DNA from: Magnetococcales bacterium
GTDB lineage: Bacteria; Pseudomonadota; Magnetococcia; Magnetococcales; Magnetaquicoccaceae
Direction of reading: 5' to 3'
Assembly (NCBI GenBank): GCA_015229095.1
Contig: JADGCE010000032.1
Coordinates: 9,093 to 20,617 of the forward strand
DNA length: 11,525 bases
In this document: positions 6,626 through 11,525 of the stretch, piece after piece
Layout: every line of letters begins with the position of its first letter
Numbering within the stretch: position 1 is the stretch's first letter
Position numbers and translations under genes: made by a program
Notes under the pieces: model-generated
Databases searched by the model: none
What the model saw: only the letters and a program-made list of their open reading frames with translations
What the model was told of the DNA's origin: nothing

Positions 6626-7650
6626 GCCAGCCCCTCTGCCGCCATCTGCTCCAGCACCATGGCCACGCTGATATCGGTCAAACAGCGGAGATGCTTTTCC
6701 GGGCAGGTGCGGCGGAAACAGGGGGCACAGGGCAACCCCAGGCTCACCACCCGGCACCGCCCACCCAGGGGTGGGGTATGCCGGGGGTCGGAGGAACCAA
6801 ACAGGGCGATCACGAACCGATCCAACGCCGCTGCCACATGCATCAAGCCGGAATCATTGCTCACCACGCAACGCGCCAGAGAGAGAATATCCACCGCCTC
6901 GTTCAGGGTGGTGCGCCCGGCCAGGTTGAAACAGTTTTGGCCGGAGGCGGCGACAATCTGCTCCCCCAGCTCTTGCTCTTTGGCGGAACCGCACACCACC
7001 ACACACCAGCCCCGTGGGGTCAGGGTGGCCGCCAGTTGGGCAAACCGTTCGGGGGGCCAGCGTTTGGCCGGGCCATATTCCGCCCCCGGGCAGAGGAGCA
7101 GCAGGGGTCGATCCCCGGGTTGCCCCGCGCCCAGACAGCGTGTCAGAGTGGCCTGGGCCTGGAGAGGGTCGCTGCCCAGGCGGGGGAGGGGCAGAAGAGC
7201 GGGCAACGGCTCCTGGGGTTCCAGGGCCAGGGCCACAAAACGATCCACGGTGCGGGGCAGGGCCCGTTTGTCCAGGGGGCGCATATCGTTGATCAAGCCC
7301 CAGCGCAGCTCTCCCAGGAAACCCGTGCGCCGGGGGATAGAGGCATGCCAGGGCAGCAGGGCAGATTTGAAGCTGTTGGGCAGAACAATGGCCTGCCCAT
7401 AACGACCCCGCAGTTGCCGCCCAAGGCGCAGGCGACTGCCCAGGCCCAGTTGGCCATGTCCCACCGCCAGGCACCAGGCCTGCCGCACCTCCGGCATGCG
7501 CTGCAGCAGGGGTTGACTCCAACCGGGGGCCACCACATCGATGGCCCGCTCCGGTTGGCGTTGCTTCAGGCGTTGCAGGAGGGGATGCACCATCACCATA
7601 TCCCCCACCCAGGAGGGGGCGATGAGCAGAAGATCGTCAGGATGTGGCAC
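6622..7650 (-). CDS. waaF: LPS heptosyltransferase II
   Basis: This 342-residue GT9 enzyme adds the second heptose of the inner core, using ADP-heptose. The N-terminus DLLLIAPSWVGDMVMVHPLL is the WaaF signature with the nucleophile-side Asp17. Also visible are PNSFKSALLPWHASIPRRTG (91-110), CPGAEYGPAKRWPPERFA (187-204, the WaaF nucleotide-binding region), GRTTLNEAVDIL (245-256), SNDSGLMHVAAAL (264-276) and ALFGSSDPRHTPP (282-294). The cysteine cluster CAPCFRRTCPEKHLRC (Cys308, 311, 316, 323) is characteristic of this family. The frame is open much further upstream (to 8181), but that part lies inside hldD. The GTG at 7650, with GAGG 6 nt before it, puts the conserved strand at residue 7, as expected. 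It overlaps the hldD 3' end by 14 bp. Confidence 0.93.
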   Translation of the reverse strand: MPHPDDLLLIAPSWVGDMVMVHPLLQRLKQRQPERAIDVVAPGWSQPLLQRMPEVRQAWCLAVGHGQLGLGSRLRLGRQLRGRYGQAIVLPNSFKSALLPWHASIPRRTGFLGELRWGLINDMRPLDKRALPRTVDRFVALALEPQEPLPALLPLPRLGSDPLQAQATLTRCLGAGQPGDRPLLLLCPGAEYGPAKRWPPERFAQLAATLTPRGWCVVVCGSAKEQELGEQIVAASGQNCFNLAGRTTLNEAVDILSLARCVVSNDSGLMHVAAALDRFVIALFGSSDPRHTPPLGGRCRVVSLGLPCAPCFRRTCPEKHLRCLTDISVAMVLEQMAAEGLA

Positions 7651-8593
7651 CGCCGCCCTCGGCTTCCAGGAAGGTATCAATGCCCGCTTCCAGGGTGGTA
7701 AAAGGTTGGGAAAAGCCCGCCCGCCGCAACCGAGTGACGTTGGCTTCGGTAAAGTTTTGATATTTTTTGGCCAGCTCCTCCGGCATGGGTTTGTAGCGCA
7801 ACTCCCCCCGTCCCAGTCGTCGGATGAGATGGTGGGCAATATCGTTGAAGCTGCGGCTCTGACCGCTCCCCACATTGCAAACGCCCCGCAGGTTTTGTTG
7901 CCGGGCCAGAAAAAGGTTGACCCGTACCACATCGGCGACGCAGATAAAATCCCGTCGCTGCTCCCCATGGCCATAGCCCCCCGATCCCTCAAACAGGTGG
8001 GCCACGCCGCTGTTCTGGAGTTGCTGATGGAGCTGATAGACCATGGAGGCCATGCGCCCCTTGTGCTGCTCCCGTGGGCCGTACACGTTGAAATAGCGCA
8101 ATCCCACCACCGTGCTCCGCAGGCGTGGCCGCAACTGCTCCACATAACGGTCAAACAGCAGTTTGGAATAGCCGTAGACATTCAGGGGTTTTTCATGGTT
8201 GGGATCTTCAACAAACTGGGTGCTCGCCCCATAGACGGCTGCGCTGGAGGCATAGAGAAAGGGGGTGGAGCGGTCGAGGGCAAAATGGAGCAACTCTTTG
8301 GAATAGGTAAAATTATTGTCCATCATATAGCGGCCATCATATTCCATGGTGTCTGAACAGGCTCCCTGGTGAAAGATGGCCTGGGGCACGAGATGTTTGA
8401 AAGTGCCTTTGTGCAGATGGGCACGAAATTCCGTCTTGTCCATGAAATCCGTGATCGAAAGATCCCGTATATTCAAAAATTTATCTCCCCTGGTCAGGTT
8501 GTCCACCACCAGGATCTCGGTGATACCCTGCTGATTGAGTCCGGCAACAATGTTGGCTCCGATAAAACCGGCACCCCCGGTGACGATATACAT
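7637..8593 (-). CDS. hldD: ADP-L-glycero-D-manno-heptose 6-epimerase
   Basis: This 318-residue cytoplasmic short-chain dehydrogenase/epimerase converts ADP-D-glycero-D-manno-heptose to the L-glycero form used by WaaC and WaaF. The N-terminus is IVTGGAGFIGANIV (residues 3-16) with the Rossmann GxxGxxG, followed by ILVVDNLTRGDKF (27-39). The catalytic elements are ASSAAVYG (115-122) and Tyr140-x3-Lys144 in NVYGYSK. FNVYGPREQHKGRMASM (168-184) and the HldD-typical DFICVADVV (215-223) follow. Length matches E. coli HldD (310). The ATG at 8593 has GGGAG 7 nt upstream and lies 18 bp after hldE. Identity with E. coli HldD is visibly high at the N-terminus, including ITEILVVDNL. The last codons overlap the start of waaF. 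Confidence 0.96.
   Translation of the reverse strand: MYIVTGGAGFIGANIVAGLNQQGITEILVVDNLTRGDKFLNIRDLSITDFMDKTEFRAHLHKGTFKHLVPQAIFHQGACSDTMEYDGRYMMDNNFTYSKELLHFALDRSTPFLYASSAAVYGASTQFVEDPNHEKPLNVYGYSKLLFDRYVEQLRPRLRSTVVGLRYFNVYGPREQHKGRMASMVYQLHQQLQNSGVAHLFEGSGGYGHGEQRRDFICVADVVRVNLFLARQQNLRGVCNVGSGQSRSFNDIAHHLIRRLGRGELRYKPMPEELAKKYQNFTEANVTRLRRAGFSQPFTTLEAGIDTFLEAEGGGATS
7657..7660 (-). promoter_or_regulatory. Shine-Dalgarno site that fixes the GTG start of waaF
   Basis: On the minus strand GAGG lies 6 nt before the GTG at 7650, within the final codons of hldD. It decides between this start and a 177-codon upstream extension that would lie entirely within hldD. Confidence 0.55.
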
Positions 8594-8600
8594 GGCAACT

Positions 8601-8605
8601 CTCCC
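8601..8605 (-). promoter_or_regulatory. Shine-Dalgarno site of hldD in the 18-bp hldE-hldD gap
   Basis: On the minus strand this reads GGGAG, 7 nt before the hldD ATG. It occupies most of the short gap, leaving no room for a separate promoter or terminator. Confidence 0.65.
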
Positions 8606-8611
8606 GTTTGG

Positions 8612-10111
8612 TCAGTCGTTTTTAATCTGTGCCAGGATACGGCTGGAACTGCGCCCCTCCACCAGGGGCACCAGGGCCACCTCTCCCCCCCAGGATTTGA
8701 CCTCTTCTCCACCGACCACCTGATTTTCGCGGTAATCCGCCCCCTTGGCCAGGACATCCGGTCGCAGGGCGCGAATCAGCTGCAAGGGTGTCTCGGTATC
8801 GAACAGCACGATCAAATCCACCGCCTCCATGGCGGCTAAAACCCGTGCCCGATCCCCCTCATGGATGACCGGGCGCGTGGGCCCCTTCAACAGGCGCACG
8901 GAACGATCGGTATTCAGCCCCACCACCAACCGTTTGCCCAACTGGCGCGCCTTTTCCAGATAGGTGACATGGCCGGCATGCAGCAGATCAAAGCAGCCGT
9001 TGGTAAAGACGATCCGCTCCCCCTGGCGTCGCCAGTGACGGACCCGCTCCTGGGCCGTTGCCAGGGAGGTGATTTTATCGGATTGCTGCCAGACCTCTTC
9101 GCTGGAGAGGGCCGCCAGCAGTTCGGCGCGGCTGATGGGGGTGGTGCCCAGTTTGGCCACCACCACACCCGCCGCCAGATTGGCCAGGTGCAGGGCATCC
9201 ATGGGGGTCAGATGGTCCGCCAGAGCCGCCGCCAGGAGGCTGATCACCGTATCTCCGGCCCCGGAAACATCAAACACTTCACGGGCCATGGCCGGAATGC
9301 GGCGGGCTGTCTGGTTGGCCTCCAGGAGGGCGATACCCTGTTCGCTCAGGGTGACAGCCAGCAGATCAATGGCCAGACTCTCCCGCAACCGCTCCCCGGC
9401 GGCCAGCAACCGGTTGAGATCCCCGCTGGCGATCCGTTGTCGCTCCTGGGTGGCGACCGCTTCCGTCAACTCCCGCCGGTTGGGGGTGACGGCGGTGGCT
9501 CCCCGATATTTTCGGTAATCCATCCCTTTGGGATCCACCAGGACGGGGATGCGGGCGGCCCGCGCCGCCTGGATCAGGGTTTGGCAAAGCCCTTCGCTGA
9601 GGAGTCCTTTGCCATAGTCGGAGAGCAGCAGGCCATGGGGTTGCGGCTCTCGCAGCAACTGCTGGAGGGCGGCGTGCTGGCACTCGGCCAGGAGAGGCTC
9701 TTCCAGGGGGAGGGACTCTTCCCGATCCAGGCGCAACATTTGCTGATGGCCGCCGATGATGCGGGTTTTGCTGATGGTGGCGCGTTCGGGCAGCTGCCGC
9801 ACGGCCTGGATATCGACGCCGGCCCGCTCCAGGAGAGCGCACAGCCGTTGACCCTCGCTGTCGCTGCCGACCCAGCCCACTAGGCGGACACGCAGGCCCA
9901 GACTGGCCAGATTGAGGGCCACATTGGCGGCTCCGCCACCGCTCTCTGTCTCCTGGAGCAGGCGCACCACCGGCACCGGGGCTTCCGGGGAGATGCGGGA
10001 GACCTCGCCCCACAGATAGCGGTCCAGCATCAGGTCTCCCACCACCAGGAGGGTGCGGTTGGCAAAACCGCTCTGAATACTTTCCAAAACTTGGGCACGG
10101 TTCTCAAACAT
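8612..10111 (-). CDS. hldE: Bifunctional heptose-7-phosphate kinase / heptose-1-phosphate adenylyltransferase
   Basis: This 499-residue cytoplasmic enzyme carries out two steps of ADP-heptose synthesis: phosphorylation of D-glycero-beta-D-manno-heptose 7-phosphate, and adenylylation of the 1-phosphate after GmhB action. Residues about 15-330 form a PfkB/ribokinase domain. VVGDLMLDRYLWGEVSRISP (23-42) and EAPVPVV, then SGGGAANVALNL (57-68), are nearly as in E. coli HldE; the catalytic GAGD is at 284-287. Residues about 365-495 form a nucleotidyltransferase domain with FTNGCFDLLHAGH (HxGH at 378-381), VGLNTDRSV (397-405) and the late VPLVEGRSSS (481-490). Length is close to the family norm (about 477) and both domains are intact. 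The ATG at 10111 has a modest AAGG about 9 nt upstream. It is the first gene of the seven-gene unit; no convincing promoter consensus is seen upstream. Confidence 0.96.
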   Translation of the reverse strand: MFENRAQVLESIQSGFANRTLLVVGDLMLDRYLWGEVSRISPEAPVPVVRLLQETESGGGAANVALNLASLGLRVRLVGWVGSDSEGQRLCALLERAGVDIQAVRQLPERATISKTRIIGGHQQMLRLDREESLPLEEPLLAECQHAALQQLLREPQPHGLLLSDYGKGLLSEGLCQTLIQAARAARIPVLVDPKGMDYRKYRGATAVTPNRRELTEAVATQERQRIASGDLNRLLAAGERLRESLAIDLLAVTLSEQGIALLEANQTARRIPAMAREVFDVSGAGDTVISLLAAALADHLTPMDALHLANLAAGVVVAKLGTTPISRAELLAALSSEEVWQQSDKITSLATAQERVRHWRRQGERIVFTNGCFDLLHAGHVTYLEKARQLGKRLVVGLNTDRSVRLLKGPTRPVIHEGDRARVLAAMEAVDLIVLFDTETPLQLIRALRPDVLAKGADYRENQVVGGEEVKSWGGEVALVPLVEGRSSSRILAQIKND

Positions 10112-10160
10112 GCGCAGGAACCTTCATGGTTTGGCGCTGACCATCGTTCCGGCCACGTTC

Positions 10161-10178
10161 GGGGGAGGCACCTCCCCC
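10161..10178. repeat. Perfect GC-rich palindrome upstream of hldE
   Basis: GGGGGAGG and CCTCCCCC form 8-bp arms around a 2-nt centre, with more C runs just after. It lies about 50 bp upstream of the hldE start, inside the intergenic hairpin cluster. It may be a repeat module, a terminator stem for the permease transcript, or an operator; no T tract follows on either strand. The function is unknown. Confidence 0.7.
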
Positions 10179-10199
10179 AACCCCCTTCCTTTTCCCTCA

Positions 10200-10214
10200 A
10201 TAGTTTTTCACTAT
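10200..10214. repeat. Small A/T-rich inverted repeat at the edge of the hairpin array
   Basis: ATAGT and ACTAT form 5-bp arms around TTTTC. It directly abuts the 54-bp repeat and is the only AT-rich patch in this gap. It is too short to be significant alone. It is absent next to the second repeat copy, so it is not part of the repeat. Confidence 0.35.
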
Positions 10215-10290
10215 CAGGGGTCCAGGGGGATTATCCCCCTGGTGGGGTCCAGGGGCAAAGCCCCTGGTGGGGCAGGGGCGAAGCCCCCGC
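10214..10290. repeat. Array of three GC-rich stem-loops; first 54 bp repeated at the window end
   Basis: Three dyads follow each other, separated by TGGGG linkers. First, CCAGGGGGAT-T-ATCCCCCTGG (10222-10242, 10-bp arms). Second, CCAGGGGC-AAA-GCCCCTGG (10249-10267, 8-bp arms). Third, GGGGC-GAA-GCCCC (10275-10287) with an outer GC/GC pair beyond one A/C mismatch. Bases 10214-10267 are identical to 11472-11525, at an offset of exactly 1258. The array sits between the permease gene and hldE, both read leftward. This looks like a dispersed intergenic palindromic repeat family (REP-like in style). No transposase or terminal target duplication is seen. An incidental role in stopping permease transcription is possible. 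Confidence 0.8.
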
Positions 10291-10320
10291 GACGGACTCT
10301 CCAACGATGATCCAGGCTGT

Positions 10321-11142
10321 TTATTGCCAAAGGAGTTTGACACCCACCAGCAGGAGCAGCAGTCCAAATCCCTTCTTCAGTGACTGCGGGTCGGTGTTGT
10401 GGGCCAGTTTGACGCCCAGGGGCGTGCTGGTCAAGGTGCCAATAACAACACCCAGTCCAGCCAGAGGCACGACAAAGCCCAGGGTGTCGGGTGGCAGGGC
10501 GGTATTTTCCCAGCCGGACTGGATCATGCCGGTGGTTCCCACCAGGGCCAGGATGGCGCCGATGGCCGATGAGGAGCCGATGGCTTGTAGGATGGTCAGC
10601 CCGGAGAGCAGGGTCAGGGCGGGCACCAGCAGGGTGCCGCCGCCGATTCCGAAGAGGGTGCTCAGGGTGCCGATGGCTGCGGCAATCCAGCGGGTATGCA
10701 CGGATGGTGGTGTTGACGGGGGGTGGGGGATGGCCGGACCGGCTGGCGGGGGATCGGGGCGCAGCAGGCGCAGGGCGATGGCCAATTCAAACAGGCCGAA
10801 CAGACCGCGCAGGGTTGAGGCATCCAGGATGGCGACCAGTTGTGCTCCCAGCCACGCCCCCAGCAACACGCCGGGGAGATAGCGGCGCACCATGGGCCAA
10901 TGGACGCTCTGCCGCTGCTGGTGGTGCCATGTGGCGGAGAGGTTGGTAAAAATGATGGTGGCCAGGGAGGTGCCGACCGCCAACTGCATGGAGATGACCG
11001 GATTGATGCCATCCTGATGAAACAGGAAGAGCAGGGCCGGGACAATCACGATCCCGCCACCGATACCAAACAGGCCAGCGATGACCCCTGCCACCAGGCC
11101 GGTGCCCAGATAGCCGACAAACTGCAGAGAGAGGATGGACAT
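10321..11142 (-). CDS. TSUP-family (TauE/SafE) membrane permease
   Basis: This is a 273-residue inner-membrane protein of the sulfite exporter TauE/SafE family (TSUP), whose members move sulfite, sulfonates, sulfoacetate or other small anions. It shows the family's internal duplication: GLFGIGGGIVIVPALLF (23-39) and TLFGIGGGTLLVPALTL (162-178) start each half. About eight hydrophobic segments are visible, at about 7-24, 30-42, 54-72, 90-108, 110-127, 152-180, 184-207, 221-240 and 257-271, some of them re-entrant or merged. The halves are joined by a proline-rich loop (about 130-149). The start is ATG at 11142, which puts the first helix at residue 7 and gives normal family length. An 83-codon upstream extension is soluble-looking and lies opposite the small divergent gene, so it is rejected. 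An AAGGA lies about 12 nt upstream, a rather long spacing. The substrate cannot be told from sequence. Confidence 0.88.
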   Translation of the reverse strand: MSILSLQFVGYLGTGLVAGVIAGLFGIGGGIVIVPALLFLFHQDGINPVISMQLAVGTSLATIIFTNLSATWHHQQRQSVHWPMVRRYLPGVLLGAWLGAQLVAILDASTLRGLFGLFELAIALRLLRPDPPPAGPAIPHPPSTPPSVHTRWIAAAIGTLSTLFGIGGGTLLVPALTLLSGLTILQAIGSSSAIGAILALVGTTGMIQSGWENTALPPDTLGFVVPLAGLGVVIGTLTSTPLGVKLAHNTDPQSLKKGFGLLLLLVGVKLLWQ

Positions 11143-11232
11143 GGGCGATAAAATTCCTTGCGATGCTGCGGAAGAGAGGGTATGGAACACGTGACAAAAG
11201 GCGATCACCCCGTATGCAGAACCACAGGAACC
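11143..11232. promoter_or_regulatory. Divergent intergenic region between the permease gene and the small gene
   Basis: This 90-bp gap must carry promoters for both directions if the start at 11233 is right. A weak plus-strand candidate is GTGACA (5/6, near 11190) with TATGCA about 16 bp later. I saw no good minus-strand match. No clear operator palindrome stands out. Confidence 0.3.
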
Positions 11233-11430
11233 ATGCCCAAAACCCCCTCCAAAACAGCCGTTGAAATTTTTGATCAAGTCAACAAGGCGCGACAGCTGCT
11301 CGATTATTTTAACGAGCGTGCCCTGGATGATCGGGGCGAATTCCAGGATGTGGCGACGGTGCGCTCCCGCCTGAACGCCGTCAAGGCCCATGTGACGCGG
11401 GCGATGGAGAAGGCGCAGAGCTTGCGTTAG
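11233..11430 (+). CDS. Small helical protein of unknown function
   Basis: I do not recognise this 65-residue protein. It is highly charged and predicted by eye to be almost entirely helical (FDQVNKARQLLDYFNERALDD, then a second helix around FQDVATVRSRLNAVKAHVTRAMEKA). It has no cysteine, signal peptide or membrane segment. This helix-turn-helix-like hairpin shape would suit a small cytoplasmic adaptor or oligomer, but that is conjecture. The ATG at 11233 has AGGAA just 2-3 nt upstream (tight). In-frame alternatives are ATG at 11182 and TTG at 11158, which would leave only 15 bp to the divergent permease gene. The opposite strand is also open here. It is followed at 11472 by the 54-bp hairpin repeat. 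Confidence 0.55.
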   Translation: MPKTPSKTAVEIFDQVNKARQLLDYFNERALDDRGEFQDVATVRSRLNAVKAHVTRAMEKAQSLR

Positions 11431-11471
11431 GAGGGATTTTTGCGCAGGTCGGCCCCACTCACCCTAACCAT

Positions 11472-11525
11472 TCAGGGGTCCAGGGGGATTATCCCCCTGG
11501 TGGGGTCCAGGGGCAAAGCCCCTGG
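11472..11525. repeat. Second copy of the 54-bp double-hairpin repeat, cut by the window edge
   Basis: This copy is identical over 54 bp to 10214-10267 and in the same orientation: the 21-nt dyad CCAGGGGGAT-T-ATCCCCCTGG (11480-11500), the TGGGGT linker, then the CCAGGGGC-AAA-GCCCCTGG dyad (11507-11525). Sequence upstream of 11472 does not match the first copy, so the left boundary of the repeat is near the shared TCAGGGG. The right boundary lies outside the window. It starts 42 bp after the stop of the small gene. Confidence 0.85.

Noticed and set aside
6626..6757. 44-codon upstream extension of the acyltransferase gene
   Set aside because: It overlaps waaF completely. The ATG at 6625 forms an ATGA overlap with a good ribosome site.
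5693..7402. Long plus-strand open frame of 569 codons opposite waaC, the acyltransferase and waaF
   Set aside because: It spans three well-supported minus-strand genes, its translation is Gln/Gly/Pro/His-rich with no recognisable domain, and long antisense frames are expected in GC-rich DNA.
7651..8181. Upstream extension of waaF to an ATG at 8181
   Set aside because: It lies inside hldD in another frame, and its translation does not resemble GT9. The GTG at 7650 with a Shine-Dalgarno gives the normal WaaF length.
8861..9883. Plus-strand open frame of 340 codons opposite hldE
   Set aside because: It is antisense to a fully conserved gene, has low-complexity composition and no motif.
10214..10290. 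CRISPR array or tRNA-like structure
   Set aside because: The units are palindromes with varying stems and no unique spacers of constant length. No cloverleaf is formed and no cas genes are present.
11143..11391. 83-codon N-terminal extension of the TSUP permease
   Set aside because: It is non-hydrophobic, has no family counterpart, and lies opposite the small gene. The ATG at 11142 gives normal length.

Overview
The window is about 11.5 kb of dense, fairly GC-rich, Gram-negative chromosome. The heptose/lipid A genes show an LPS-bearing outer membrane, and the chemoreceptor shows a motile cell. The protein families and the GC-rich hairpin repeats between genes fit a proteobacterium. An alphaproteobacterial or Magnetococcales-like source is a weak guess that the sequence does not prove. 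Nothing here looks like a phage, plasmid, IS element, CRISPR array or RNA gene.

Layout. (1) Positions 1-585 (+) hold the C-terminal 60% of an SrkA/YihE-type stress-response kinase, cut by the window edge. (2) A good sigma70-like promoter precedes a transmembrane methyl-accepting chemotaxis protein (708-2939, +). Its periplasmic region holds three tandem copies of an HBM-like helical repeat. (3) Positions 3002-10111 (-) are one tightly packed seven-gene unit, transcribed right to left: hldE, hldD, waaF, an LpxL/HtrB-type acyltransferase, waaC, a WaaE-like family 2 glycosyltransferase, and a rhodanese-thioredoxin fusion. Most junctions overlap by 4 or 14 bp; the others are short gaps of 18 and 38 bp. 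(4) Positions 10112-10320 are an intergenic region filled with GC-rich stem-loops. (5) A TSUP (TauE/SafE) permease (10321-11142, -) diverges from a small unknown helical protein (11233-11430, +). (6) A 54-bp hairpin repeat occurs both at 10214-10267 and at 11472-11525, so the two copies bracket the permease and small gene.

How the genes work together. HldE (kinase and adenylyltransferase) and HldD (epimerase) supply ADP-L-glycero-D-manno-heptose. WaaC and WaaF attach the first two heptoses to Kdo-lipid A. The family 2 transferase probably adds the next inner-core sugar, and the acyltransferase adds a late acyl chain to lipid A. GmhA, GmhB and WaaA/KdtA are not in the window and must lie elsewhere. 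The rhodanese-thioredoxin fusion at the operon end is the odd member and has no obvious LPS role. With the three-repeat chemoreceptor and the hairpin repeats, it is one of the three points most worth a second look. I found no clear-cut novel multi-gene system.
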